Program-made: the position numbers and the translations under genes
Shown: piece by piece, positions 18,334 to 27,562 of the stretch
Position numbering within the stretch: the first letter of the stretch is position 1
How the letters are laid out: the number at the start of each line of letters is the position of its first letter
The notes under the pieces: model-generated
Database searches by the model: none
The model's input: only the letters and a program-made list of their open reading frames with translations
What the model was told of the DNA's origin: nothing
Assembly (NCBI RefSeq): GCF_024764775.1
Contig: NZ_JALIGC010000038.1
Location: 248,001-312,000, forward strand
Origin: Scandinavium manionii
GTDB taxonomy: Bacteria; Pseudomonadota; Gammaproteobacteria; Enterobacterales; Enterobacteriaceae
Reading direction: 5' to 3'
DNA: 64,000 nucleotides

Positions 18334-19796
18334 AAAAAATAAACCACTGGATTAACGGTAAAAACGTAGCGGGAACCGACTATTTTCACACCACCAACCC
18401 GGCGTCCGGCGAGGTGCTGGCCGAGGTTGCCTCCGGCGGTGAACGTGAAATTCATCAGGCGGTAGACGCCGCCAAAGCCGCATTCCCGAAATGGGCTAAC
18501 CTGCCGATGAAAGAGCGTGCACGCCTGATGCGCCGCCTCGGCGAGCTGATTGACGACAATGTGCCTGAGATTGCGGCGATGGAAACCGCTGATACCGGGC
18601 TGCCCATTCACCAGACCAAAAACGTGCTGATCCCACGCGCGTCACACAACTTCGAATTCTTCGCCGAAGTGTGCCAGCAGATGAACGGCAAGACCTATCC
18701 GGTGGATGACAAAATGCTCAACTACACGCTGGTGCAGCCGGTCGGTGTGTGCGCACTGGTTTCGCCGTGGAACGTGCCGTTTATGACCGCCACCTGGAAG
18801 GTTGCGCCGTGTCTGGCGCTGGGCAATACCGCGGTGCTGAAGATGTCAGAACTGTCGCCACTGACCGCTGACCGTCTGGGTGAGCTGGCGCTGGAAGCCG
18901 GGATCCCAGCCGGGGTCCTCAATGTGGTACAGGGGTATGGTGCAAGCGCTGGCGATGCGCTGGTCCGCCATCATGACGTCCGCGCTGTCTCCTTTACCGG
19001 CGGCACCGCCACCGGCCGTCGCATCATGCAGAATGCCGGACTGAAAAAGTATTCGATGGAACTCGGTGGTAAATCGCCGGTGCTGGTGTTTGAAGACGCC
19101 GACATCGAACGCGCACTGGATGCCGCGCTGTTTACTATTTTCTCCATCAACGGCGAGCGCTGCACTGCCGGTTCACGCATCTTTATTCAGCAGAGCATCT
19201 ACCCGGAGTTTGTGAAGCGTTTTGCCGAACGCGCCAACCGTCTGCGGGTGGGTGATCCAACCGATCCCAATACCCAGATTGGCGCGCTTATCAGCCAGCA
19301 GCACTGGGAGAAAGTCTCTGGTTACATCCGCCTGGGCCTTGAAGAAGGCGCCACCCTGTTGGCGGGCGGCCCTGATAAACCGACCGATCTCCCTGCCCAT
19401 CTGAAAAACGGCAACTTCCTGCGCCCGACGGTGCTGGCGGATGTCGATAACCGCATGCGCGTGGCACAGGAAGAGATCTTCGGCCCGGTCGCCTGCCTGC
19501 TGCCGTTCAAAGACGAAGCAGAGGGTCTGCGCCTGGCGAATGACGTGGAATATGGCCTGGCGTCTTACATCTGGACCCAGGATGTCAGCAAAGTGCTGCG
19601 CCTGGCCCGTAATATCGAAGCGGGCATGGTGTTTGTGAATACCCAGAACGTGCGGGATCTGCGCCAGCCATTTGGTGGTGTGAAGGCTTCCGGCACCGGG
19701 CGCGAAGGGGGTGAATACAGCTTTGAGGTGTTCGCCGAAATGAAAAACGTCTGTATTTCCATGGGCGACCACCCGATCCCAAAATGGGGGGTATAA
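18330..19796 (+). CDS. hpaE: HpaE, 5-carboxymethyl-2-hydroxymuconate semialdehyde dehydrogenase
   Basis: This 488-residue NAD-dependent aldehyde dehydrogenase oxidises the ring-cleavage product CHMS to 5-carboxymethyl-2-hydroxymuconate. The general-base glutamate lies in MELGGKSPV (near 251-259), and the catalytic cysteine lies in NGERCTAGSRIF (near 285). The cofactor-binding loop is FTGGTATGR. The ATG overlaps the hpaG stop, and the stop is two bases before the hpaD start, so all three are tightly coupled. Confidence 0.96.
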   Translation: MKKINHWINGKNVAGTDYFHTTNPASGEVLAEVASGGEREIHQAVDAAKAAFPKWANLPMKERARLMRRLGELIDDNVPEIAAMETADTGLPIHQTKNVLIPRASHNFEFFAEVCQQMNGKTYPVDDKMLNYTLVQPVGVCALVSPWNVPFMTATWKVAPCLALGNTAVLKMSELSPLTADRLGELALEAGIPAGVLNVVQGYGASAGDALVRHHDVRAVSFTGGTATGRRIMQNAGLKKYSMELGGKSPVLVFEDADIERALDAALFTIFSINGERCTAGSRIFIQQSIYPEFVKRFAERANRLRVGDPTDPNTQIGALISQQHWEKVSGYIRLGLEEGATLLAGGPDKPTDLPAHLKNGNFLRPTVLADVDNRMRVAQEEIFGPVACLLPFKDEAEGLRLANDVEYGLASYIWTQDVSKVLRLARNIEAGMVFVNTQNVRDLRQPFGGVKASGTGREGGEYSFEVFAEMKNVCISMGDHPIPKWGV

Positions 19797-19798
19797 AA

Positions 19799-20650
19799 AT
19801 GGGCAAATTAGCCTTAGCGGCCAAAATCACCCACGTTCCGTCAATGTATCTGTCTGAACTGCCAGGTAAAAACTATGGCTGCCGTCAGTCGGCTATCGAT
19901 GGGCATAAAGAAATCAGCAAGCGCTGTCGCGAGATGGGCGTCGATACCATTATCGTCTTTGACACCCACTGGCTGGTGAACAGCGCTTACCACATCAACT
20001 GTGCGGATCACTTTTCCGGCGTCTACACCAGTAACGAGCTGCCGCACTTTATCCGCGACATGACCTACGACTACGACGGCAACCCGGCGCTGGGTCAGTT
20101 GATTGCTGACGAAGCGGTGAAGCTCGGCGTGCGTGCCAAAGCGCACAACATCCCGAGCCTGAAGCTGGAGTACGGCACGCTGGTGCCAATGCGCTACATG
20201 AACAGCGACAAGCATTTCAAAGTGCTCTCCATCTCCGCCTTCTGCACCGTGCATGACTTTGCCGACAGCCGCAAGTTGGGGGAAGCCATCGTCACGGCGA
20301 TTGAAAAATATGACGGCACCGTGGCGGTGCTCGCCAGCGGGTCGCTGTCACACCGCTTCATCGACGATCAGCGCGCCGAGGAGGGAATGAACAGCTACAC
20401 CCGCGAGTTTGACCGGCAGATGGACGAGCGCGTGGTCAAATTGTGGCGCGAAGGCCAGTTCAAAGAATTTTGTAGCATGCTGCCGGAGTATGCCGACTAC
20501 TGCTATGGCGAAGGCAATATGCATGACACGGTGATGCTGCTCGGCATGCTCGGCTGGGATAACTATGACGGCAAGGTGGAATTCCTCACCGAGCTGTTCG
20601 CCAGCTCCGGCACCGGCCAGGTCAACGCCGTTTTCCCCCTGCCTGCATAA
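19799..20650 (+). CDS. hpaD: HpaD, homoprotocatechuate 2,3-dioxygenase
   Basis: This 283-residue class III (LigB-type) extradiol dioxygenase opens the ring of 3,4-dihydroxyphenylacetate using Fe(II) and O2. Histidine ligands lie in KITHVPSMYL (near residue 12) and DTHWLVNSAYH (near 60). The start MGKLALAAK follows the hpaE stop by two bases; a longer frame begins inside hpaE and is not needed. It is followed after nine bases by hpaF. Confidence 0.93.
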   Translation: MGKLALAAKITHVPSMYLSELPGKNYGCRQSAIDGHKEISKRCREMGVDTIIVFDTHWLVNSAYHINCADHFSGVYTSNELPHFIRDMTYDYDGNPALGQLIADEAVKLGVRAKAHNIPSLKLEYGTLVPMRYMNSDKHFKVLSISAFCTVHDFADSRKLGEAIVTAIEKYDGTVAVLASGSLSHRFIDDQRAEEGMNSYTREFDRQMDERVVKLWREGQFKEFCSMLPEYADYCYGEGNMHDTVMLLGMLGWDNYDGKVEFLTELFASSGTGQVNAVFPLPA

Positions 20651-20659
20651 GAGGTCACC

Positions 20660-21040
20660 ATGCCGCACTTTATCGTCGAATGTACGGAGAATATCCGCGA
20701 ACAGGCCGATTTAGCGGGTTTGTTCGCCCACGTTAACGAGGCTCTGGCGGCCACCGGTATTTTCCCGCTCGGCGGCATCCGCAGCCGCGCGCACTGGATA
20801 GATACCTGGCAAATGGCGGACGGTAAGCACGATTACGCCTTCGTCCACATCACCCTAAAAATTGGATCAGGCCGCAGCCTGGAGAGCCGTCAGGAAGTGG
20901 GCGAAATGCTGTTTACGCTGATCAAAGACCATTTTGCGCACCTGATGGCCAATCGCTATCTGGCGCTGTCATTTGAGATAGACGAATTGCATCCGACGCT
21001 CAATTACAAACAAAACAACGTGCACGCTTTATTTAAGTAG
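20660..21040 (+). CDS. hpaF: HpaF, 5-carboxymethyl-2-hydroxymuconate isomerase
   Basis: This 126-residue member of the tautomerase superfamily has the standard CHMI length. It isomerises 5-carboxymethyl-2-hydroxymuconate. The conserved N-terminal proline that acts as catalytic base follows the initiator Met (MPHFIVECTENI). The middle and end carry FVHITLKIGSGRS and FEIDELHPTLNYKQNN. Shine-Dalgarno GAGGT sits well before the ATG. Confidence 0.95.
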   Translation: MPHFIVECTENIREQADLAGLFAHVNEALAATGIFPLGGIRSRAHWIDTWQMADGKHDYAFVHITLKIGSGRSLESRQEVGEMLFTLIKDHFAHLMANRYLALSFEIDELHPTLNYKQNNVHALFK

Positions 21041-21094
21041 TGCGCGTTACAGCCGACGGCACTTGCCTGCCGGGCACGGTCACAGGAAATCGCT

Positions 21095-21898
21095 ATGCTC
21101 GATAAACATACTCATACCCTGATAGCCCATCGTCTGCATCAGGCAGAACAGAACCGCGAGCAGATCCGTCAGATCTCGCTGGATTATCCGACGATCACTG
21201 TCGACGACGCCTATGCCATACAACGTGAGTGGGTCAGCCTGAAAATCGCCGAAGGCCGCGTGCTGAAAGGACACAAAATCGGCCTGACCTCAAAGGCGAT
21301 GCAGGCCAGCTCACAAATCAGTGAACCCGACTACGGTGCGCTGCTGGACGACATGTTCTTCCACGATGGCAGCGATATCCCTGCGGATCGCTTTATCGTC
21401 CCACGCATCGAGGTGGAGCTGGCTTTCGTGCTGGCGAAACCGCTGCGCGGGCCAAACTGCACGATGTTCGATGTTTACAACGCCACCGACTACGTGATCC
21501 CGGCGCTGGAACTGATCGACGCTCGCTGCCACAGCGTCGATCCCCAAACGCAACGCCCACGCAAAGTGTTCGACACCATTTCCGATAACGCCGCCAACGC
21601 CGGGGTGATCCTCGGCGGACGCCCAATTCGGCCAGACGAACTGGATCTGCGTTGGATCTCCGCTCTGCTCTATCGCAACGGCGTTATCGAAGAAACCGGT
21701 GTCGCGGCAGGCGTACTGAATCATCCGGCTAATGGCGTGGCATGGCTTGCCAACAAGCTGGCGCCGTACGACGTACAGCTTGAGCCGGGGCAAATTATCC
21801 TCGGCGGCTCGTTTACCCGCCCGGTCGCCGCCAGCAAAGGCGATACCTTCCATGTCGACTACGGCAACATGGGTTCTGTCAGCTGTCGCTTCGTATAA
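21095..21898 (+). CDS. hpaH: HpaH, 2-oxo-hept-4-ene-1,7-dioate hydratase
   Basis: This 267-residue FAH-fold hydratase hydrates the 2-oxohept-3-ene-dioate intermediate to 4-hydroxy-2-oxoheptanedioate. Visible family motifs are GHKIGLTSKAMQ (near 61-72), EVELAFVL with the metal-binding Glu (near 106-113), the ALELIDAR loop, and GGSFTRPVAASKGD near the C-terminus. It lies 54 bases after hpaF and 10 before hpaI. Confidence 0.95.
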   Translation: MLDKHTHTLIAHRLHQAEQNREQIRQISLDYPTITVDDAYAIQREWVSLKIAEGRVLKGHKIGLTSKAMQASSQISEPDYGALLDDMFFHDGSDIPADRFIVPRIEVELAFVLAKPLRGPNCTMFDVYNATDYVIPALELIDARCHSVDPQTQRPRKVFDTISDNAANAGVILGGRPIRPDELDLRWISALLYRNGVIEETGVAAGVLNHPANGVAWLANKLAPYDVQLEPGQIILGGSFTRPVAASKGDTFHVDYGNMGSVSCRFV

Positions 21899-21908
21899 GG
21901 AGATACTC

Positions 21909-22706
21909 ATGAATAATGCCTTTAAAGACGCGCTGAAAGCGGGTCATCCGCAAATCGGCCTGTGGCTGGGTTTATGCAGCAGCTACAGTGCCGAACTGCT
22001 GGCAGGGGCTGGTTTTGACTGGCTGCTTATCGACGGTGAGCACGCGCCTAACAATGTGCAAACGGTGCTGAGCCAGTTGCAGGCTATTGCGCCCTACCCG
22101 AGCCAGCCGGTGGTCCGCCCATCGTGGAATGACCCGGTGCAAATCAAACAGCTGCTGGATGTCGGTGCGCAAACACTGCTCGTTCCAATGGTGCAGAATG
22201 CTGACGAAGCGCGACTTGCGGTCAGCGCAACCCGCTATCCCCCGGCCGGTATTCGCGGCGTGGGCAGTGCGCTGGCCCGTGCATCGCGCTGGAATCGCAT
22301 TCCGGATTATCTCGCGCAGGCCAATGACGCCATGTGCGTGCTGGTACAAATCGAAACCCGGGAAGCGCTTAAAAATCTGCCGCAAATCCTGGATGTCGAG
22401 GGCGTGGACGGCGTATTTATCGGCCCGGCCGATCTCAGCGCAGATATGGGATTTGCCGGTAATCCGCAGCATCCCGAGGTACAGGCCGCCATTGAAAAGG
22501 CCATTGTGCACATCCGTCAGGCCGGCAAAGCCCCAGGGATCCTGATGGCCAATGAAGAACAGGCCAAACGGTATCTCGAACTCGGCGCGCTGTTTGTCGC
22601 CGTTGGAGTCGATACTACCCTGCTCGCGCGTGGCGCAGAAGCGCTGGCCGCACGCTTTAATCGCACCTCCGTCACCGCAGTACATAACAATAAATCCGTC
22701 TACTGA
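21909..22706 (+). CDS. hpaI: HpaI, 4-hydroxy-2-oxoheptanedioate aldolase
   Basis: This 265-residue class II HpcH/HpaI aldolase splits 4-hydroxy-2-oxoheptanedioate into pyruvate and succinate semialdehyde. Family motifs are DWLLIDGEHAPN (active-site His, near 42-53), VGAQTLLVPMVQNADEA, QIETREALKN (metal-binding Glu) and GVFIGPADLSADMG. The start MNNAFKDALK follows AAGGAG; a longer frame begins inside hpaH and is rejected. Confidence 0.95.
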   Translation: MNNAFKDALKAGHPQIGLWLGLCSSYSAELLAGAGFDWLLIDGEHAPNNVQTVLSQLQAIAPYPSQPVVRPSWNDPVQIKQLLDVGAQTLLVPMVQNADEARLAVSATRYPPAGIRGVGSALARASRWNRIPDYLAQANDAMCVLVQIETREALKNLPQILDVEGVDGVFIGPADLSADMGFAGNPQHPEVQAAIEKAIVHIRQAGKAPGILMANEEQAKRYLELGALFVAVGVDTTLLARGAEALAARFNRTSVTAVHNNKSVY

Positions 22707-22727
22707 CCGTACGATGTGGAGCGCATC

Positions 22728-24086
22728 ATGACGACTGCTACCCTGCAACCTAATGATAATAAAGCCGTTGAAATAGAACATCGCGTCATCAATAAATTGT
22801 TCCGTCGTTTAATTGTTTTTCTCTTTATTCTGTTTGTCTTTTCATTTCTCGATCGTATCAACATCGGCTTTGCCGGTCTGACTATGGGCAAAGATCTGGG
22901 CCTGACATCCACCATGTTTGGCCTGGCGGCGACACTGTTTTATGTCACTTATGTGCTGTGCGGGATCCCTAGCAACATCATGCTGGCGAAGGTGGGCGCA
23001 CGCCGCTGGATTGCCGGGATCATGGTGGTGTGGGGCATCGCGTCCACCTGCACGATGTTTGCCACCAGCCCACACACGCTGTACATCCTGCGTATGCTGG
23101 TTGGTATTGCGGAAGCCGGTTTCCTGCCGGGTATTCTGGTTTATCTGACCTGGTGGTTCCCCGCTTACCATCGCGCCCGGGCTAACGCCCTGTTTATGAT
23201 AGCGATGCCGGTCACCATGATGCTTGGCTCAATACTCTCAGGCTACATTCTGGCGCTTGATGGCCTGTGGAACCTGAAAGGCTGGCAATGGCTGTTCCTG
23301 CTGGAAGGGTTGCCTTCCGTGGTGCTCGGTGTGGTGACCTGGTTCTACCTCAACGATACGCCTGACCAGGCCAGCTGGCTGGATGCCGAAGAGAAACAGA
23401 CGCTAAAAGCCATGATCGCCCGCGAGCAGGAAAACGCCCTTGCCCGCCCGAACACCCCGCGATCGACGCTGCGCGAAGTGCTTACCCCGGCGGTGTTGCT
23501 GTACACGCTGGCCTACTTCTGCCTGACCAATACGCTGAGTGCTATCAATATCTGGACGCCGCAAATCCTGCAAAGCTTCAACACCGGCAGCAGTAATATT
23601 GTGATTGGCCTGCTGGCGGCGATCCCGCAGTTTTGCACCATCCTTGGAATGATCTGGTGGAGCCGCCGATCCGACAGACTGAAAGAGCGCAAAAAGCACA
23701 CCATTGTGCCGTATCTGTTTGCCGCCGTGGGCTGGCTGCTGGCCTCCGCCACCGATCACAGTCTGATCCAGCTACTCGGGATAATCATCGCTTCAACTGG
23801 ATCGTTTACCGCAATGGCCATCTTCTGGACCACGCCGGATCAGGTTATCAGCCTGCAATCCCGCGCGGTGGCACTGGCTGTGATCAACGCCATCGGTAAC
23901 GTAGGATCGGCGGTCAGTCCGCTGCTGATCGGCATTCTGCGTGATGCCACCGGCAGTTTCAGCTCCGGCCTGTGGTTTGTCGCCGGCCTGCTGGTGCTCG
24001 GCGCACTGGTGCTGACACGTATCCCCATGACCCAGAAGGAAAGCCCAGCCAGCGCCCCAGGGCTTGCTGCGCAGAAAAGTCATTAA
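22728..24086 (+). CDS. hpaX: HpaX, 4-hydroxyphenylacetate permease (MFS)
   Basis: This 452-residue major facilitator of the anion:cation symporter family has 12 predicted membrane segments. The TM1-2 signature is FLDRINIGFAGLTMGKDLGL, and TM5 contains GSILSGYILAL. In E. coli W HpaX imports hydroxyphenylacetates. The start MTTATLQ follows GTGGAG; an upstream ATG four codons away overlaps that site. It sits between the catabolic genes and hpaA in the usual order. Confidence 0.93.
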   Translation: MTTATLQPNDNKAVEIEHRVINKLFRRLIVFLFILFVFSFLDRINIGFAGLTMGKDLGLTSTMFGLAATLFYVTYVLCGIPSNIMLAKVGARRWIAGIMVVWGIASTCTMFATSPHTLYILRMLVGIAEAGFLPGILVYLTWWFPAYHRARANALFMIAMPVTMMLGSILSGYILALDGLWNLKGWQWLFLLEGLPSVVLGVVTWFYLNDTPDQASWLDAEEKQTLKAMIAREQENALARPNTPRSTLREVLTPAVLLYTLAYFCLTNTLSAINIWTPQILQSFNTGSSNIVIGLLAAIPQFCTILGMIWWSRRSDRLKERKKHTIVPYLFAAVGWLLASATDHSLIQLLGIIIASTGSFTAMAIFWTTPDQVISLQSRAVALAVINAIGNVGSAVSPLLIGILRDATGSFSSGLWFVAGLLVLGALVLTRIPMTQKESPASAPGLAAQKSH

Positions 24087-24095
24087 GGAGTGGTT

Positions 24096-24986
24096 ATGTG
24101 CCAGAGTCCGGTCGCCAATATCGACATCAGCAAAGAGTATGATGAAAGTCTCGGCACCGACGATGTGCACTATCAGTCATTCGCCCGCATGGCCGCGTTC
24201 TTCGGGCGCGACATGCAGGCGCATCGCCATGACCAGTTTTTCCAGATGCATTTTCTCGATACCGGGCAGATTGAACTTCAGCTCGACGATCATCGCTACT
24301 CGGTGCAGGCACCGCTGTTTGTCATCACGCCTCCGTCGGTGCCGCACGCCTTTATCACCGAGTCTGACAGCGATGGCCACGTGCTGACGGTTCGCGAAAA
24401 TCTTATCTGGCCGCTGCTGGAAGTGCTCTATCCCGGCACACGGGAAGCATTCGGCCTGCCGGGGATCTGTCTTTCACTGGCGGATAAACCCGATGAACTC
24501 GCGGCATTGACACACTACTGGCAACTGATTGCCCGGGAATCGACAGCACACCTGCCGGGGCGCGAGCACACCCTGGTGTTGCTTGCCCAGGCGGTATTTA
24601 CCCTGCTGCTGCGTAACGCAAAGCTCGACGATCACGCCGCCAGCGGGATGCGTGGTGAGCTCAAACTGTTTCAGCGCTTTAACCAGATGATCGACAGCCA
24701 CTACCACCAGCACTGGACGGTGCCGGATTACGCCAGCGAATTGCATCTGACGGAATCGCGGCTGACCGATATCTGCCGCCGCTTTGCCAATCGTCCCCCC
24801 AAACGCCTGATCTTTGACCGCCAGCTGCGTGAAGCCAAACGGCTTCTGCTTTTTTCTGATCGCGCGGTGAATGAAATTGCCTGGCAATTAGGCTTTAAAG
24901 ATCCGGCCTATTTTGCGCGCTTTTTTAATCGCTTAGTGGGCTGTTCCCCCAGTGCATATCGGGCGCAAAAAGTGCCAGTCTCCTGA
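24096..24986 (+). CDS. hpaA: HpaA, AraC-family activator of hpaBC
   Basis: This 296-residue regulator has an N-terminal cupin domain (HRHDQFFQMHFLDTG, near residues 45-59) that senses hydroxyphenylacetates. A C-terminal AraC double helix-turn-helix includes DRAVNEIAWQLGFKD and YFARFFNRLVGCSPSAYR. In E. coli W it activates the hpaBC promoter. The ATG is chosen because AAGGAG lies six bases before it; a GTG two codons earlier lies inside that site. It is the last gene of the first hpa operon. Confidence 0.93.
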   Translation: MCQSPVANIDISKEYDESLGTDDVHYQSFARMAAFFGRDMQAHRHDQFFQMHFLDTGQIELQLDDHRYSVQAPLFVITPPSVPHAFITESDSDGHVLTVRENLIWPLLEVLYPGTREAFGLPGICLSLADKPDELAALTHYWQLIARESTAHLPGREHTLVLLAQAVFTLLLRNAKLDDHAASGMRGELKLFQRFNQMIDSHYHQHWTVPDYASELHLTESRLTDICRRFANRPPKRLIFDRQLREAKRLLLFSDRAVNEIAWQLGFKDPAYFARFFNRLVGCSPSAYRAQKVPVS

Positions 24987-25032
24987 AATCTGGCCCTTTT
25001 TTCTTGCGTTTTCTCTACCCGGCAAGGTTAAA

Positions 25033-25048
25033 AGCGATACCGCTCACA
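25033..25048. promoter_or_regulatory. Possible CRP site upstream of hpaB
   Basis: AGCGA-N6-TCACA is close to the CRP core TGTGA-N6-TCACA, with the right half perfect. It lies about 140 bases before hpaB, in the 201-base hpaA-hpaB gap. Catabolite control of hpaBC by cAMP-CRP is known in E. coli W, which is why I list it. Confidence 0.45.
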
Positions 25049-25187
25049 AATCCCGGACGTCCCCGAAAAGTACCCGCCGTTGTCGCAAAAGTCTCTTCAC
25101 GTAACCCCGGTCTGGCGCTTCAATTAAACAACAAAAACAAAACACAAATTTAACAATCAAATTCCGATGACTACTGAAGAGGTCGAC

Positions 25188-26750
25188 ATGAAACCTGAAG
25201 ATTTCCGCGCTGATACCAAACGTCCATTAACCGGCGAAGAGTATTTAAAAAGCTTGCAAGACGGTCGTGAGATTTATATCTACGGCGAGCGCGTTAAAGA
25301 CGTCACCACCCATCCGGCGTTTCGTAATGCGGCGGCTTCCGTGGGGCAATTGTATGACGCGCTGCATAAACCAGAAATGCAGGATGCCCTGTGCTGGGGC
25401 ACCGATACCGGCAGCGGCGGATACACCCATAAGTTCTTCCGCGTGGCGAAAAGTGCCGACGACCTGCGCCAGCAGCGTGACGCGATCGCAGAATGGTCAC
25501 GCCTGAGCTACGGCTGGATGGGGCGCACACCGGACTACAAAGCCGCCTTTGGCTGCGCACTCGGGGCTAACCCGGCTTTCTACGGCCAGTTCGAGCAAAA
25601 CGCCCGCAACTGGTACAGCCGCATCCAGGAAACCGGGTTGTACTTTAACCATGCCATCGTCAATCCACCGATTGACCGCCATAAACCCGCTGATGAAGTA
25701 AAAGATGTCTACATCAAGCTGGAAAAAGAGACCGATGCCGGGATAGTCGTCAGTGGGGCAAAAGTGGTGGCGACCAACTCCGCACTGACTCACTACAACA
25801 TGATTGGCTTTGGCTCCGCACAGGTGATGGGCGAAAACCCGGACTTCGCGCTGATGTTCGTCGCCCCAATGGACGCAGAAGGGGTGAAACTTATCTCACG
25901 CGCCTCCTATGAAATGGTGGCGGGGGCTACCGGGTCGCCATTCGACTATCCGCTCTCCAGCCGCTTCGACGAAAACGATGCGATCCTGGTGATGGATAAG
26001 GTGCTGATCCCGTGGGAGAACGTGCTTATCTATCGTGATTTCGATCGTTGCCGTCGCTGGACGATGGAAGGCGGCTTCGCCCGTATGTATCCGTTGCAAG
26101 CCTGCGTACGGCTGGCGGTGAAGCTCGATTTCATCACCGCACTGCTGAAAAAGTCGCTGGAATGCACTGGTACCGTTGAGTTCCGTGGCGTACAGGCCGA
26201 CCTCGGTGAAGTGGTGGCCTGGCGCAACATGTTCTGGGCGCTGAGTGACTCCATGTGTTCCGAAGCGACTCCGTGGGTGAACGGCGCTTATCTGCCAGAT
26301 CACGCCGCGCTGCAGACCTATCGCGTAATGGCGCCGATGGCCTACGCCAAGATCAAAAACATTATCGAGCGTAACGTCACCAGCGGTCTGATCTATCTGC
26401 CCTCCAGCGCCCGCGATCTGAACAACCCACAGATAGATCAGTATCTGGCGAAATATGTGCGTGGCTCCAACGGCATGGATCATGTTGAGCGCATTAAGAT
26501 CCTGAAACTGATGTGGGATGCGATTGGCAGTGAATTTGGCGGCCGTCACGAGCTGTATGAAATCAACTACTCAGGCAGCCAGGATGAAATCCGCCTGCAG
26601 TGTCTGCGTCAGGCACAAAGCTCCGGCAACATGGACAAAATGATGGCGATGGTCGACCGCTGTCTCTCTGAGTACGACCAGCACGGCTGGACGGTTCCCC
26701 ATTTACACAACAACAGCGATATCAACCTGCTGGATAAGCTGCTGAAATAA
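25188..26750 (+). CDS. hpaB: HpaB, 4-hydroxyphenylacetate 3-monooxygenase, oxygenase component
   Basis: This 520-residue protein has the exact length of E. coli HpaB and is nearly the same sequence. It uses reduced FAD supplied by HpaC to hydroxylate 4-hydroxyphenylacetate to homoprotocatechuate. The acyl-CoA-dehydrogenase-like fold is recognisable from SYGWMGRTPDYKAAF (near 98-112) and GATGSPFDYPLSSRFDEND. The start MKPEDFRAD is preceded by GAGG; an upstream ATG seven codons away is less likely. hpaC follows after 17 bases. Confidence 0.97.
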   Translation: MKPEDFRADTKRPLTGEEYLKSLQDGREIYIYGERVKDVTTHPAFRNAAASVGQLYDALHKPEMQDALCWGTDTGSGGYTHKFFRVAKSADDLRQQRDAIAEWSRLSYGWMGRTPDYKAAFGCALGANPAFYGQFEQNARNWYSRIQETGLYFNHAIVNPPIDRHKPADEVKDVYIKLEKETDAGIVVSGAKVVATNSALTHYNMIGFGSAQVMGENPDFALMFVAPMDAEGVKLISRASYEMVAGATGSPFDYPLSSRFDENDAILVMDKVLIPWENVLIYRDFDRCRRWTMEGGFARMYPLQACVRLAVKLDFITALLKKSLECTGTVEFRGVQADLGEVVAWRNMFWALSDSMCSEATPWVNGAYLPDHAALQTYRVMAPMAYAKIKNIIERNVTSGLIYLPSSARDLNNPQIDQYLAKYVRGSNGMDHVERIKILKLMWDAIGSEFGGRHELYEINYSGSQDEIRLQCLRQAQSSGNMDKMMAMVDRCLSEYDQHGWTVPHLHNNSDINLLDKLLK

Positions 26751-26767
26751 CGCAGCGGGAGGCTTCA

Positions 26768-27280
26768 ATGCAATCAGATGAACAACGCCTGCGTTTTCGC
26801 GAGGCGATGGCCAGCCTGTCGGCGGCAGTCAATATTGTCACCACCGAGGGTGAAGCCGGACGTTGCGGGATAACCGCCACCGCGGTCTGTTCAGTCACCG
26901 ACACGCCGCCTTCCCTGCTGGTGTGCATTAACGCCAACAGCGCGATGAACCCGGTGTTTCAGGGGAATGGCAGACTGTGTGTCAACGTACTGAATCACGA
27001 ACAGGAACTGATGGCGCGCCACTTTGCTGGCATGACCGGGATGACGATGGAGGAGCGTTTTAACCTCTCCTGCTGGCAGAAAGGCCCGCTGGCGCAACCG
27101 GTGTTAAAAGGCGCACTCGCCAGCCTTGAAGGGGAGATAAGCCAGGTGCAAACCATCGGCACCCATCTGACCTATCTGGTTGAAATTAAAAATATCGTTC
27201 TCAGCGATGCGGGCCACGGTCTTATCTATTTCAAACGCCGTTTCCATCCGGTGATGATGGAACTGGAAGCGGCGATTTAA
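26768..27280 (+). CDS. hpaC: HpaC, flavin reductase component
   Basis: This 170-residue NADH:flavin oxidoreductase of the FMN-binding split-barrel family supplies FADH2 to HpaB. Family motifs are SLSAAVNIVTTEG (near 17-29), CGITATAVCSVTDTPPSLLVCIN and RLCVNVLNHEQ. It completes the hpaBC operon. Shine-Dalgarno GGGAGG lies nine bases before the ATG. Confidence 0.96.
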   Translation: MQSDEQRLRFREAMASLSAAVNIVTTEGEAGRCGITATAVCSVTDTPPSLLVCINANSAMNPVFQGNGRLCVNVLNHEQELMARHFAGMTGMTMEERFNLSCWQKGPLAQPVLKGALASLEGEISQVQTIGTHLTYLVEIKNIVLSDAGHGLIYFKRRFHPVMMELEAAI

Positions 27281-27355
27281 CCACCTGCACATCGACGGTA
27301 AAACGTATCGGGACATCAAAAAGCGGGCTGAAGTGCAAAATGGCGGCCCGCCTTA

Positions 27356-27371
27356 AGTGATCCCAATCACA
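27356..27371. promoter_or_regulatory. CRP site upstream of btsT
   Basis: AGTGA-N6-TCACA matches the CRP core at nine of ten fixed positions. It lies 190 bases before btsT in a 282-base gap. In E. coli btsT (yjiY) expression responds to cAMP-CRP and to the BtsSR system. I did not find a BtsR site that I trust. Confidence 0.55.
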
Positions 27372-27562
27372 CAAATTCAGTCAATTGCGGCGAGCCTGAA
27401 CCGCTCGCCCGCCTTTTTGACCGCTTACCTGCGTCTGACAACCACTCACCCATTTTCCCCCTTCTGCGCGCGCGAAGCTCTGGCACCATAGCTCCCAGCA
27501 TCAATACCTCCAGAAGTCGTTGTAACACTTCACTCATTCTTATAAACGCCAGGTTTTTAACT